Of a stretch of DNA of 64,000 bases, positions 1 through 9,093 are shown one piece after another (the first letter of the stretch is position 1; the number at the start of each line of letters is the position of its first letter). Under the pieces are notes generated by a model. It ran no database searches, was not told the DNA's origin, and saw only the letters and a program-made list of their open reading frames with translations. The stretch lies in NCBI RefSeq assembly GCF_026278345.1, contig NZ_CP111085.1:260001-324000 (forward strand). Direction: 5' to 3'. Source of the DNA: Tellurirhabdus rosea. Lineage in GTDB: Bacteria; Bacteroidota; Bacteroidia; Cytophagales; Spirosomataceae. A program made the translations under genes and the position numbers.

Positions 1-225
1 TATAAATAACCGATTCTACACCCTTTTTTGTTCCTCGCCAGTCATGATTTATATAGTCTCTTAAGTAACCTAAAAGACACAAAATTTAACTTTTCCAACA
101 CTCTTTAAAACGACCGACGGCCGGCGGTCTAATAACCGATCAATAAAGCCCTATCAAAATTTGTCTGTTTCCTCAGTACTGATTTATGGATTTCTCTTAC
201 CTTTTGCGCCTAAATCTTTAACATC
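1..225. other. Leading non-coding stretch
   Basis: No gene is visible in these bases. They are AT-rich and hold one GC-rich imperfect palindrome at 112-129 (GACCG arm, CGGTC arm, one mismatch) that could be the terminator or hairpin of a gene left of the window. The promoter of the gene starting at 226 should lie here; TTACCTTTTGC near 198-208 resembles a Bacteroidota -7 box with one extra base. Confidence 0.4.
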
Positions 226-1599
226 ATGCGTCACTTTTCTGCCCTTTTTCTCTCCTGCTGTTTTTGTTCCCCTTTATTTGCTCAGCCTAAATCTACACCG
301 CCTGCCAAACCAGTAGCTCAGCCGCCCTCCGCCCAGCCGTTCACCTCTGTGGCGAGCCATGCTGGCGGTTTGAGCGAAACGGACCCGCAGCGGGTTGGCT
401 TCAGCGCCGATCGTCTCCAGCGCATTGACCGCCTCCTTCAGGAATATGTCGATAAAAAGCGCATTCCGGGCGCGGTTGCGCTGGTGGCACGCAACGGACA
501 ACTGGTGTATCATAAAGGCATTGGGCAGGACGATACGGAGGCAGGAAAGGCGATGAAACGGGAAGCCATCTTTCGCATTACCGGACTCACCAAACTGGCA
601 ACCACCATTGCCGTGATGATGCTGTACGAAGAGGGCAAGCTGCTGCTGGACGACCCGATTGCCCGGTACATTCCCGAGTTCCGCAATGCCAAGGTTCTGG
701 GTAGGTTCAATCCACGGGATAGCTCCTTTACCTCCGTGCCCGCCAAACGACAGATTACCATCCGAAATCTGCTCAATCATACGTCCGGAATCAGTTACCC
801 CATTGTCGGGTTAGGCCCAAAGGAGGCAATGGCTATTTACCAGAAAAACCGCATTCCGAACGGAGTCGGTACGCCCAGCGCAAACCTGGCAGCTTCGGTA
901 AAAACTCTTGCTCAGCTTCCGCTGATGCACCAGCCCGGCGAGAAATTCACTTACGGCCTCAATACCGATGTGCTCGGCTACCTGGTGGAACTGGTATCCG
1001 GTCAGAAGCTGGATCAGTTTCTGCGGACCCGCCTGTTTGAGCCGCTCGGCATGAAAGACACTTATTTTTACCTTCCTGCCGAAAAAGCCAACCTGCTCAC
1101 TCCGCTTTATACCGAAGACACGACCCGGACGGTCAAGAAGATGCCCGCTCAGATGAATCCTGACTACCCCAAAGCGGCCGGAACGTACTTATCGGGCGGC
1201 TCCGGGCTCTGTTCAACCGCTCTGGATTATGCCGCTCTGGTCCAGATGATTCTGAATCAGGGCGAATTCAACGGCAAGCGCATCCTGAGCCCGATGAGTG
1301 TGCGGATGATGGCCACCAACCAGATCGGCAGCCTGGCCATCGGGGCCCGACGGTTCGGTTTTGGTATGGCCCTGGCTACCAGTCAGGAAGCTTCCCTGCG
1401 GCCGGTGTCCGAAGGCACGATGGAATGGTCCGGCATTCTCGGAACGACCTTCTTTGCCGATCCGAAAGAGAATCTGATCGGTATCCTTTTTATCAATAAA
1501 TACCCCAACAGCTTCGGGGATGTGGACGACAAATTCAAGGTGCTCGTCTACCAGGCGCTGACCGGACCGGAAACTTCTTCCTTTCAGGCAATCCGTTAA
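226..1599 (+). CDS. Beta-lactamase-fold serine hydrolase homologue lacking the catalytic serine
   Basis: A 457-residue exported protein of the beta-lactamase/class C (PF00144) family. Residues 1-19 form a signal peptide ending at a likely cleavage site after FAQ, followed by a Pro/Gln-rich linker to about residue 50. The family normally carries SxxK; here the aligned stretch is RITGLTK, so the nucleophile position (residue 120) is Gly, while Lys123 is kept. The second motif (Tyr243 in FTYGLNTDVLG) and the C-terminal strand (around WSGILGTTF, residue 401) are retained. Family members are esterases, peptidases or penicillin-binding proteins. Without the serine this protein probably does not hydrolyse by the usual route, and may bind cell-wall or ester ligands. 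It stands alone before the ftsX promoter. Confidence 0.85.
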   Translation: MRHFSALFLSCCFCSPLFAQPKSTPPAKPVAQPPSAQPFTSVASHAGGLSETDPQRVGFSADRLQRIDRLLQEYVDKKRIPGAVALVARNGQLVYHKGIGQDDTEAGKAMKREAIFRITGLTKLATTIAVMMLYEEGKLLLDDPIARYIPEFRNAKVLGRFNPRDSSFTSVPAKRQITIRNLLNHTSGISYPIVGLGPKEAMAIYQKNRIPNGVGTPSANLAASVKTLAQLPLMHQPGEKFTYGLNTDVLGYLVELVSGQKLDQFLRTRLFEPLGMKDTYFYLPAEKANLLTPLYTEDTTRTVKKMPAQMNPDYPKAAGTYLSGGSGLCSTALDYAALVQMILNQGEFNGKRILSPMSVRMMATNQIGSLAIGARRFGFGMALATSQEASLRPVSEGTMEWSGILGTTFFADPKENLIGILFINKYPNSFGDVDDKFKVLVYQALTGPETSSFQAIR

Positions 1600-1637
1600 T
1601 TTTTCCTAAAATCCGTCCTGGCGGTTCAGGCAGGCGG

Positions 1638-1666
1638 TTGGCGTTCGGGCAAAATGTCTATTTTTG
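1638..1666 (+). promoter_or_regulatory. Promoter for ftsX
   Basis: TTG at 1638-1640, an 18-nt spacer, then TATTTTTG at 1659-1666. This matches the Bacteroidota sigma-A pattern (TTG-N17-23-TAnnTTTG). The leader before the ATG at 1697 would be about 25 nt. Confidence 0.65.
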
Positions 1667-1696
1667 CGGAAACACCAATCGCCTGTCAACGTTTTT

Positions 1697-2575
1697 ATGG
1701 CTACCAAAAAGAGAGTGGGTTCGTATCCGAGCGGGATGATTCTTTTCAGCCTGACCTCGGCGTTGTTTCTCATGGGCTTCTGCGGACTGCTTGCCCTGCA
1801 GTCCAAAAAGCTGGTTCAGTATATCAAGGAAAACAACGAAGTGCGGGCTTTTCTCGACAAGGATCTGGAAAAAGATAAACGGGAAGCCCTGCAGAAAACC
1901 ATTTACGCCAAGCCTTATATATTATATACGAATACGGCTCCCCAGGTCACCTTCGTTAGCCGGGATGATGCCGCCAAGGAATTCATCGCCGAAACAAAGG
2001 AGAATTTCAACGACCTGCTGACGGAAAACCCGCTGCGTGACTCCTACCGGATCAAACTGCGCGAGGATTATTTTGAAGAAGCCAAACTTCGTTCCGTAAA
2101 GCAGGATTTGGAGAGCGTCGACGGCGTCTTTGAAGTCGTTTATCAGGAAAATATTGTGGATGAAATCAACCGCAACATCACAAAAGTGTACATCGTGCTC
2201 TCAGTTTTTGCGGTGATTCTGCTGATTATCATTGTCGTGCTGATGAATAATACGATCCGGCTGGCGCTGTATTCCCAGCGGCTGCTCATCCGGAGTATGC
2301 AGCTCGTCGGGGCGACCAACGGCTTTATTCAGCGGCCATTCCTGTGGCGGGGCATTGTTCAGGGTTTTCTGGCCGGACTTATCGCCACGGGTCTGCTGAT
2401 CGGCCTGCAGCAACTGGCAAACCAGAACATCGAAGGCTGGGCCATGCTTCAGGAACTGGACAAAATCGGTCTGATGTTTGCCGGTCTGCTGGTGTTGGGC
2501 ATGATTATTGGCCTGATCAGTACGTTCCAGGCCGTTCATCGCTACCTGCGAATGTCGCTCGATGAACTTTATTAA
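1697..2575 (+). CDS. ftsX: Cell division protein FtsX
   Basis: A 292-residue FtsX: the membrane subunit that pairs with the ATPase FtsE and passes the signal for septal peptidoglycan hydrolysis. The start at 1697 (MATKKRVGSYPSG) is preferred over the in-frame ATG at 1664, because the latter overlaps the predicted promoter. There is one N-terminal transmembrane helix (about residues 14-34), an extracytoplasmic domain (about 36-165), and three C-terminal helices in the FtsX domain. ftsE is not adjacent, which is usual in this phylum. It is followed by the DUF3098 gene and uppP, a block conserved in Bacteroidota. Confidence 0.93.
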   Translation: MATKKRVGSYPSGMILFSLTSALFLMGFCGLLALQSKKLVQYIKENNEVRAFLDKDLEKDKREALQKTIYAKPYILYTNTAPQVTFVSRDDAAKEFIAETKENFNDLLTENPLRDSYRIKLREDYFEEAKLRSVKQDLESVDGVFEVVYQENIVDEINRNITKVYIVLSVFAVILLIIIVVLMNNTIRLALYSQRLLIRSMQLVGATNGFIQRPFLWRGIVQGFLAGLIATGLLIGLQQLANQNIEGWAMLQELDKIGLMFAGLLVLGMIIGLISTFQAVHRYLRMSLDELY

Positions 2576-2663
2576 GAATTAATTACGGTCAATAGTCGCT
2601 TCGTAAAAACTGAACGCGAAGTCGATAAGGGCCGGAGAATGAATACGTTAAAACCTGATTTTT

Positions 2664-2882
2664 ATGACTAAACTTCCCTTTGGCAAAGCCAACTACACGC
2701 TGATGATTGTGGGCGTGGTGGTCATTCTGCTGGGCTTTTTCATCATGAGCCTGGACAAAGAAGAATTCGGCTTTGGTGCGCTCGGCCTGACGGTTGGCCC
2801 CCTGATCGTGTTTTCCGGATTTATTATTGAATTTTTTGCCATACTTCGCCGCACCGGGCAGGATAGTCAGTCGAATCAATGA
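2664..2882 (+). CDS. DUF3098 small membrane protein
   Basis: A 72-residue protein with two transmembrane helices (about 11-29 and 39-61) and a short charged loop (DKEEFG). It matches the DUF3098 family, which in Bacteroidota sits between ftsX and uppP. Function is unknown; position suggests a link with cell-envelope growth. Its TGA overlaps the ATG of uppP (ATGA), so the two are translationally coupled. Confidence 0.85.
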   Translation: MTKLPFGKANYTLMIVGVVVILLGFFIMSLDKEEFGFGALGLTVGPLIVFSGFIIEFFAILRRTGQDSQSNQ

Positions 2883-3745
2883 GTTTATTTCACGCCATCA
2901 TGCTGGCGATCATCGAAGGACTGACGGAGTTTCTGCCGGTTTCTTCCACGGGCCACATGATTATTTACTCTTCTCTGGTCGGTATCAGCAGCCAGGAGTT
3001 TACCAAGCTTTTTACCATCAATATTCAGTTTGGCTGTATTCTTTCGGTTCTGGTGCTGTATCGCCGCCGATTTCTGGTAGAAGCCCGGAAAGCCGTTCAG
3101 CAAACTCCCATTTGGTACTCGGCCCTGCCGGCCGGTCTGCAAAAGGCCACCCGCGGCCATGTGGGCATGCTTGATTTTTACATCAAACTGTTTGTTGCCT
3201 TCCTGCCCGCAGCGGTCATCGGCTTTCTGCTGAACGATTTCATCGATTCGCTGCTGGAAAACATTTATGTGGTCGCCATCTCGCTGCTGCTCGGTGGCTT
3301 TGTCCTGATTTACATCGACCGCCTCATCAACCGGGTGGACCGCGACTACGATGTGACTTTCCCCGAAGCCCTGAAAATCGGGTTTTTCCAGTGCATTGCC
3401 ATGATTCCGGGGGTTTCGCGGTCGGCGGCCACCATCATTGGCGGGATGTTTCAGGGATTGACCCGCACGCAGGCGGCGGAATTCTCGTTCTTCCTGGCCG
3501 TTCCGACGATGGCCGCCGCTACGGGCTACAAACTGCTGAAAACCTACAAAATGCTCAGCGCCGACGACATCCAGATTCTGCTGATCGGCAACGCCGTGGC
3601 GTTCGTGGTCGGTCTGCTGGCCATTCGGGGCTTCGTCAGTTTTCTGACCCGGTATGGCTTCAAGGTCTTCGGCTATTACCGCATTGCCGTCGGTCTACTT
3701 CTGCTGGGCCTGCTGGCGGCGGGGGTGAAGCTGGAGGTGGTGTAG
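2879..3745 (+). CDS. uppP: Undecaprenyl-diphosphatase UppP (BacA)
   Basis: A 288-residue integral membrane enzyme that dephosphorylates undecaprenyl pyrophosphate to the lipid carrier used for peptidoglycan and surface polysaccharide. Both family motifs are present: EGLTEFLPVSSTGH near residues 13-26 (catalytic Glu, Ser/His) and PGVSRSAAT near 176-184. About eight transmembrane helices. The start overlaps the DUF3098 stop by 4 nt. It ends right at a heptad hairpin element. Confidence 0.96.
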   Translation: MSLFHAIMLAIIEGLTEFLPVSSTGHMIIYSSLVGISSQEFTKLFTINIQFGCILSVLVLYRRRFLVEARKAVQQTPIWYSALPAGLQKATRGHVGMLDFYIKLFVAFLPAAVIGFLLNDFIDSLLENIYVVAISLLLGGFVLIYIDRLINRVDRDYDVTFPEALKIGFFQCIAMIPGVSRSAATIIGGMFQGLTRTQAAEFSFFLAVPTMAAATGYKLLKTYKMLSADDIQILLIGNAVAFVVGLLAIRGFVSFLTRYGFKVFGYYRIAVGLLLLGLLAAGVKLEVV

Positions 3746-3845
3746 GATGGGTGGTTGAATGGTTGTAGATGGCTGAATGGCTAAATCCACAGCCACTTAA
3801 CCATCCAGCCATTTACAGCCATTCAACCATTTTAACCATCCCAGC
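3746..3845. repeat. Heptad-type hairpin element (uppP-truB)
   Basis: The whole uppP-truB gap is a degenerate inverted repeat. The left arm iterates a TGGTTGAA/TGGCTGAA unit and the right arm iterates its complement (AACCATCC, AGCCATT, CAACCATT). Same architecture as the other hairpin elements in this window, but its own unit sequence. Confidence 0.7.
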
Positions 3846-3856
3846 CAATCCTTCCG

Positions 3857-3864
3857 TATCTTTG
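3857..3864 (+). promoter_or_regulatory. -7 promoter box of truB
   Basis: TATCTTTG, an exact TAnnTTTG match, ends only 4 nt before the truB ATG. If used, the mRNA would be leaderless or nearly so. Confidence 0.55.
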
Positions 3865-3868
3865 CCCC

Positions 3869-4588
3869 ATGCAACAACCACAACAGGACGAAGGGCAGGT
3901 TCTTCTGATCGATAAACCGCTGCGGTGGACCTCTTTCGACGTCGTCAACAAACTCCGATACGCCGGAAAATTTAAGAAAATAGGCCATGCCGGTACGCTG
4001 GACCCGCTGGCTACGGGCCTGCTGATTCTGTGTACCGGAAAGAAAACCAAGCAGATCGACCAGTACCAGGCGCAGGAAAAAGAGTACACCGGAACACTTG
4101 TGCTGGGCAAAACCACGCCCTCGGTCGATCTGGAAACGGAGTTTGATGCCGAATACAACCTCGCTGGTCTGACCGCCGAAGCGGTTCAGGAGGCCGTCCG
4201 CCAGCTGACCGGCGAAATTACCCAGATTCCCCCGATTTATTCGGCCGTCAAAGTGAACGGCGAACGGCTTTACGAAAAGGCCCGTCGGGGCGAAACCGCC
4301 GAAATTAAGTCGCGGACCGTTTCCGTTCCGGTGTTTGAGGTAGAAACCAGCCGTTTCCCGGAAATCGATTTTCGGATTGTTTGTTCCAAAGGGACGTATA
4401 TTCGCAGTCTGGTTCGCGACCTGGGCCTTCTGCTCAACAATGGCGCGTACCTGAAAGTGCTGCGCCGCACCCGCATCGGGAACTTCCGGGTGGAAGACGC
4501 CGACACGGTAGAGGAATTTATAACGAAAATAAAGGCATCCGTCCCTCAGCCGTCAGTCGCCAGCCCGGAGGCGGGCCCCAACGACTGA
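3869..4588 (+). CDS. truB: tRNA pseudouridine(55) synthase TruB
   Basis: A 239-residue TruB, which makes pseudouridine 55 in the T-loop of tRNAs. The signature GHAGTLDPLATGLL is intact with catalytic Asp45; further conserved blocks are YTGTLVLG and RTRIGNFRVEDA. The last 15 or so residues (rich in P, S, A, G) are encoded by the left arm of a heptad hairpin that runs into the ribF gap, so the C-terminal tail looks like a later extension. Its own -7 box lies 4 nt upstream of the start. Confidence 0.95.
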   Translation: MQQPQQDEGQVLLIDKPLRWTSFDVVNKLRYAGKFKKIGHAGTLDPLATGLLILCTGKKTKQIDQYQAQEKEYTGTLVLGKTTPSVDLETEFDAEYNLAGLTAEAVQEAVRQLTGEITQIPPIYSAVKVNGERLYEKARRGETAEIKSRTVSVPVFEVETSRFPEIDFRIVCSKGTYIRSLVRDLGLLLNNGAYLKVLRRTRIGNFRVEDADTVEEFITKIKASVPQPSVASPEAGPND

Positions 4589-4634
4589 CCACCGGTGACC
4601 GACCGACCGCAGCGGCGGACCGCTGACGACTTTT
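4545..4634. repeat. Heptad-type hairpin element overlapping the truB 3' end
   Basis: The left arm has CCGTCAGTCGCCAG inside truB; the right arm has CGACTGACC, GTGACCGACCGACC and the block CAGCGGCGGACCGCTGACGAC. That last block is shared, with small changes, with the elements at 16096 and 63603. Confidence 0.6.
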
Positions 4635-4636
4635 TC

Positions 4637-5584
4637 ATGAACGTTTACCACGGAATAGAGTCTTTCAAGCCATTGCCCTTTGCCGTCGTGACCAGCGGTA
4701 CCTTTGATGGCGTTCACCTCGGGCATCAGAAAATCCTGAATCGATTAACGGAAATCGCCCGGAACAGCGGCTCGGCCGGGGCCGCTGGCCAAACGGTCGT
4801 GCTCACGTTCTGGCCGCATCCCCGCACGGTGGTTTCCAACGACAGCCAGGACCTGAAACTGCTTTCTACCCTCGACGAAAAGGTAGAACTGCTCGAACAG
4901 GCGGGCATCGACAACCTGATTATCATTCCCTTTACCCGGTCGTTTTCGGAGCTGACCTCCGAAGAGTTCATCCGGCAGATTCTGCTCGACAAAATCGGCA
5001 CCCGGAAGCTGGTTATCGGCTACGACCACCGGTTTGGGCGTAACCGCGAAGGCGGGTTTGACTACATCCGCCAGCACGCTCCCGAATATGGCTTTGAAGT
5101 GGAAGAAATTCCGCGGCAGGACGTGGAAGCGGTCGGTGTCAGTTCGTCCAAAATCCGGGCGGCGCTGCTGGAAGGCAATCTGCGCATCGCTACCCAGTTT
5201 CTCGGACGGCCTTACAGCCTGACGGGCACCATCGTCAAAGGCCGGCAACTGGGCCGCACCATCGGCTTCCCGACGGCCAACATTCAGATTGATGACCACG
5301 AAAAGCTGATTCCGGCCAACGGCGTTTACGCGGTCGATGTCCTCTACCGGAACCAGCTATTGCAGGGCGCCATGAACATCGGCACCCGCCCGACGGTCGC
5401 CGGCACGAACCGGACCATTGAGGTCTACATCTTCGATTTCAATCAGGACATTTACGGCGAACATCTGACCGTGAAGCTGCGGGCGTACCTGCGTCCGGAG
5501 ATGAAGTTCAACGGCCTGCCGGAGCTGGTGGAGCAGATGAACCGGGATGTGGAACGGGCCAAAGGCATTCTGGGGAACGGATAA
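4637..5584 (+). CDS. ribF: Bifunctional riboflavin kinase / FMN adenylyltransferase RibF
   Basis: A 315-residue enzyme that converts riboflavin to FMN and then FAD. The start at 4637 (MNVYHGIESF) is chosen because upstream codons fall in the hairpin element. The N-terminal nucleotidyltransferase has GTFDGVHLGH (residues 21-30) and VGVSSSKIR. The C-terminal kinase domain starts near residue 185 with GRTIGFPTANI near 207 and a conserved NxGxRPT segment. Normal length for the family. It follows truB, as in many bacteria. Confidence 0.95.
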   Translation: MNVYHGIESFKPLPFAVVTSGTFDGVHLGHQKILNRLTEIARNSGSAGAAGQTVVLTFWPHPRTVVSNDSQDLKLLSTLDEKVELLEQAGIDNLIIIPFTRSFSELTSEEFIRQILLDKIGTRKLVIGYDHRFGRNREGGFDYIRQHAPEYGFEVEEIPRQDVEAVGVSSSKIRAALLEGNLRIATQFLGRPYSLTGTIVKGRQLGRTIGFPTANIQIDDHEKLIPANGVYAVDVLYRNQLLQGAMNIGTRPTVAGTNRTIEVYIFDFNQDIYGEHLTVKLRAYLRPEMKFNGLPELVEQMNRDVERAKGILGNG

Positions 5585-5640
5585 ACCCGCTTTGGTTTCT
5601 ATTCGTGATGAGTGGTTTCGTCGGATCGGCACGGGCTTTG

Positions 5641-5648
5641 TACTTTTG
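5641..5648 (+). promoter_or_regulatory. -7 promoter box of the DUF5916 gene
   Basis: TACTTTTG matches TAnnTTTG, 25 nt before the chosen ATG at 5674. This supports that start over the longer reading frame, whose first ATG (5605) lies upstream of the box. Confidence 0.5.
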
Positions 5649-5673
5649 CCGATTCGTTACCCAACCGCTATCT

Positions 5674-7896
5674 ATGACCAAACGTTTCTTCTTACTTCTT
5701 TTCCTGTATTCTTCCCGACTCGTTGCCCAGGACGCTACCGTTTTTGCGCCTGATTCCGTCCGAAAAACCCTGCTGGCCCGGCCGGTCAATGCCGTTTTGC
5801 GCATCGACGGACGCCTCGACGAAGCCGCCTGGAAAACAGCACCCGTTCTGGCCGATTTCGTGATGATCGAGCCGGTGCAGGGCAGCCGTCCCACCCAGCA
5901 GACCGAAGTCCGCGTTTTATACAATCACCACTTTCTGTACATTTCGGCCTTCTGCCGCGATTCGCTGGGCCGCCGCGGCCTGCGGGTCACCGACTTCCGC
6001 CGGGATTTCAGCCCCCGCTCTCACGACCATTTTGGCATCGCCATCGACGGCTTTGGCGACCGGCGAAACGCCATGATGATGATGACCAACCCTTACGGCA
6101 CCCAGCGCGACCTGCTTTCGTTTGACGATGCGCTGTACGATACGGACTGGGACGGACTGTGGCGTGTCCGGACAAGCCGGCTCGACTCGGGCTGGGTGGC
6201 CGAATTTGCCATTCCCTGGCAAACGCTGCGGTATCCAAAATCAGCGGACAGCACCCAAACGTGGGGCATCAACTTTTTCCGCAACCGCCGGATGACCAAC
6301 GAAGCCACGGCCTGGTCGCCTTTCCCGAGGGCATTTAGCCCGCTGCGGATGGATTATGCCGGTCAACTGGCGAATTTGCAACCACCGCCGCCCTCGCCCA
6401 ACATCCAGGTCAATCCTTACCTGCTCTGGTCCAACGACCGCTACGACGGCTCTGAGATTGGCAACCGAAGCCGCGACGCCCTGAAGCTCGGCGGCGAGGT
6501 CAAGTGGGCCATCAATCCGAACAGCGTGCTGGACCTGACCTTCAACACCGATTTTGCCCAGGCAGATGCCGACCGGCAGGTTAACAACGTCACCCGGTTC
6601 TCGGTCTTCTTCCCGGAGCGGCGTCAGTTCTTCCTCGAAAACGCCAGTCTTTTCGGAACGGGCCTTTACCCAGGCGATGACCAGTCGGGCGGAAGCATGC
6701 GGATTCAGCCGTTTTTCAGCCGACGCATTGGTCTGGATGATTTCGGGAATCCCATTCCGATTCAGGCCGGAGCCCGGTACGTGTACCGCTCCCTCAAACG
6801 GAATTACGGCGGTATTCTGATGCGGCAGATGGAGCAGGCGGACAGCCCGGCCACCGTTTTTGCCGTCGGGCGTTATTCCCAGAACATCGGGGCCCAGAAC
6901 CGGATCGGCGGGCTTTTCACGCTCAAACAGCAGCAGCGTCTGGATTCACTTCCGAGCCGCAGCGAGTGGGTCGGGGCCGTCGATGGCTTCTTTCGCTTTG
7001 GCGAAAAATCAACGCTGAACGGCATGCTCATTCAGTCGGCAGCTTCCGACGGGCAGGGACAGGGAGTGGCGGGCTACGCGCGGTATACGTTTGCGACAAA
7101 CCAGTGGAAAATCTGGTGGACGCAGTCGGTGGTAACCAAAAACTTCAACCCTTCGGTCGGTTTTGTCTCCCGCAGCGACGTGGTCGCCACGACACCGGGC
7201 ATTTTCTGGTACAACCGGGGCCGCTGGATTCCGTTCCGGAAACATATCCGGGCCTTCGAACCGGGCATTATGACGGAGTTTTATCACCAGGCGTCCACCG
7301 GGCGGCTGATTGAGCGCCAGCTGGCCTTCAACCCGATCTGGTTCAACTTCCAGCGCGGCGGTTTCTTCGGTGTGCTGGTTACCCCGACGTACCAGTACCT
7401 CACCGAAGCCTTTGTGCCGCTGGGCGTGACGATCGCGCCGGGATGTTATAATTACACCCGGTACGCATTCTGGGCAGCCACCGATCCCTCCCGCAAAATC
7501 AGTTCCACGCTGAATTACGAAATCGGAAGCTATTATGACGGGCGGCTGGGCTCGGCCGACTGGACCGTTCGGTACTCGCCCATTCCGCATATTTCCATCA
7601 ATATGCGGTACACGACAAACCGGTTTAAAGAAGTTGGCGAGGAAAAGACTAGCCGAACGGTGGACCTGTACACGGTAGAAGGCCGTTTCGCCCTGAACCC
7701 GCGCGTCCAGCTCATCGGCTTTTACCAGAAAAATACGGACAACAACCGGGACATCTACAACATCCGTCTTGCCTGGGAATACCGGCCGCTCTCGTTCCTG
7801 TATCTGGTTTTCAACCACCGGGGCTACCAGCAGGCGGGCAGCCGCCAGAACGAGCAGCACGTGATCGGAAAAGTGAGCTTTCTGAAGCAGTTCTGA
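5674..7896 (+). CDS. DUF5916 outer-membrane protein with CBM9-like domain
   Basis: A 740-residue exported protein. Residues 1-19 are a signal peptide (MTKRFFLLLF..VAQ). Residues about 25-230 resemble the family 9 carbohydrate-binding fold (starting near VLRIDGRLDEAAW), and the rest is the DUF5916 region, rich in alternating aromatic/polar strands and ending in phenylalanine (KQF), as expected for an outer-membrane beta-barrel. The family is widespread in Bacteroidota; its substrate is unknown, and polysaccharide or glycan binding is only a guess from the CBM9 part. Single gene; its promoter box is at 5641. Confidence 0.85.
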   Translation: MTKRFFLLLFLYSSRLVAQDATVFAPDSVRKTLLARPVNAVLRIDGRLDEAAWKTAPVLADFVMIEPVQGSRPTQQTEVRVLYNHHFLYISAFCRDSLGRRGLRVTDFRRDFSPRSHDHFGIAIDGFGDRRNAMMMMTNPYGTQRDLLSFDDALYDTDWDGLWRVRTSRLDSGWVAEFAIPWQTLRYPKSADSTQTWGINFFRNRRMTNEATAWSPFPRAFSPLRMDYAGQLANLQPPPPSPNIQVNPYLLWSNDRYDGSEIGNRSRDALKLGGEVKWAINPNSVLDLTFNTDFAQADADRQVNNVTRFSVFFPERRQFFLENASLFGTGLYPGDDQSGGSMRIQPFFSRRIGLDDFGNPIPIQAGARYVYRSLKRNYGGILMRQMEQADSPATVFAVGRYSQNIGAQNRIGGLFTLKQQQRLDSLPSRSEWVGAVDGFFRFGEKSTLNGMLIQSAASDGQGQGVAGYARYTFATNQWKIWWTQSVVTKNFNPSVGFVSRSDVVATTPGIFWYNRGRWIPFRKHIRAFEPGIMTEFYHQASTGRLIERQLAFNPIWFNFQRGGFFGVLVTPTYQYLTEAFVPLGVTIAPGCYNYTRYAFWAATDPSRKISSTLNYEIGSYYDGRLGSADWTVRYSPIPHISINMRYTTNRFKEVGEEKTSRTVDLYTVEGRFALNPRVQLIGFYQKNTDNNRDIYNIRLAWEYRPLSFLYLVFNHRGYQQAGSRQNEQHVIGKVSFLKQF

Positions 7897-7899
7897 AAT

Positions 7900-8010
7900 A
7901 TAGGTATGAGGTATAAAATATGAGGTGGCTCCGCCGAAGTGTTAACTGACCGGCAAAACCACCTCATACCTCATACCTATCACCTCATACCTAAAACGCC
8001 TCATACCTAC
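7900..8010. repeat. Heptad-type hairpin element between convergent genes
   Basis: Unit GGTATGA/GGTATAA in the left arm and TCATACC repeated in the right arm, around an inner GGTGGCTCCGCCG segment. It fills the gap between the DUF5916 gene and pheA and could serve both as a terminator-like structure. Confidence 0.75.
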
Positions 8011-8012
8011 TT

Positions 8013-9086
8013 CTACGACACCTTCACGTAGCTGCCCAGGCACTTTACTTCGGTGCCGTGGTGCTGGAGGATTTCCTGTACTTGTGGGTCGTCGCAGTGG
8101 CCTTCGAATTCGATGAGGAACCAGTATTTGAACGAGGCGCCGTCGCGCAGGGGGCGGCTTTCGATCTTGGTCAGGTTGATCTGGCGGGCGTCGAATTCCT
8201 GGAGGAACTGGGCCAGCACGCCGGGCTTGTTGGTGTTCTGGAGTTTCGCGACAAGGGTCGTCTTGTCGTTGCCGCTTTTCCCATTCTGAAAATTCTTGGC
8301 CAGAATCAGGAAGCGGGTCCGGTTGAGGTCCGAGTCTTCGATGTTATCGAACAGGACGGGAACGCCGAACAGTTTGGCCGCGATATGCGAGCAGATGGCC
8401 GCCGCGCGGGGCTGCTGGGCCGCCAGTTTGGCCGCCTTGGAGGTCGATTCCACCGGCACCATTTCGACATCCAGCCCTTCAAAATATTCGTTCAGGAATT
8501 TGCCGCACTGCCGGAAGGCGATGTCCTTGGAGTAGATGTGCGTGATCTCGTGAAGTTTGTCGGTCTGCGTGGCAAACGTAAAATGAACCGGGATCTGGGC
8601 TTCCGCCGCAATTAGCAGTTCTTTTTCAAACAGCAGGTCGATGGTTTCGTTCACCACCCCTTCCTGGTTATTCTCGATGGGCACCACGCCGAAGCGGGCG
8701 CGGCCGGTTTCGACACTTTCAAATACCGACCGGATGGTGGGCAGGGCCATGTATTCGCTCATGGCTCCAAAACGGCTTTCGGCGGCCTGGTGGGTGAAGC
8801 TGCCATCCGGCCCCAGGAAGGCCACGCGCTCGGGCAGTTCGAGGTTCCGCGAAACGGCGAACACTTCCAGAAAAATCGCTTCGATGGCGGAGGGCGTCAG
8901 CAGGCCCTGGTTCTGCGCGTTCAGCCGTTCCAGAATCTGGCGTTCGCGCTCGGGCCGGTAAATGATGGAGTTGCTGGACTTCTTCACTTCACCCACATGC
9001 CGCACCAGTTCCATGCGTTTGTTCAGGAGCTGAAGCAGTTCATCGTCAATGGCATCAATCTGGGTACGGAGAGATTCAAGGGTCAC
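8013..9086 (-). CDS. pheA: Chorismate mutase / prephenate dehydratase (P-protein)
   Basis: A 357-residue bifunctional enzyme of phenylalanine synthesis. The AroQ-type chorismate mutase is at residues 1-85 (LRTQIDAIDDELLQLLNKR). The prephenate dehydratase domain is at about 88-265 and includes FLGPDGSFTHQAA and the catalytic TRF motif (NRTRFLIL). The ACT domain at about 275-357 contains the ESRP element that binds phenylalanine, so feedback inhibition is likely. In Bacteroidota the mutase is more often fused to DAHP synthase, so the mutase-dehydratase fusion is worth noting. Heptad elements flank it on both sides. Confidence 0.92.
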   Translation of the reverse strand: MTLESLRTQIDAIDDELLQLLNKRMELVRHVGEVKKSSNSIIYRPERERQILERLNAQNQGLLTPSAIEAIFLEVFAVSRNLELPERVAFLGPDGSFTHQAAESRFGAMSEYMALPTIRSVFESVETGRARFGVVPIENNQEGVVNETIDLLFEKELLIAAEAQIPVHFTFATQTDKLHEITHIYSKDIAFRQCGKFLNEYFEGLDVEMVPVESTSKAAKLAAQQPRAAAICSHIAAKLFGVPVLFDNIEDSDLNRTRFLILAKNFQNGKSGNDKTTLVAKLQNTNKPGVLAQFLQEFDARQINLTKIESRPLRDGASFKYWFLIEFEGHCDDPQVQEILQHHGTEVKCLGSYVKVS

Positions 9087-9093
9087 TTTGGAA

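Noticed and set aside
2344-2565. Small frames inside ftsX and other genes
   Set aside because: Shadows of the real frames; no motif, no spacing or start that supports translation.
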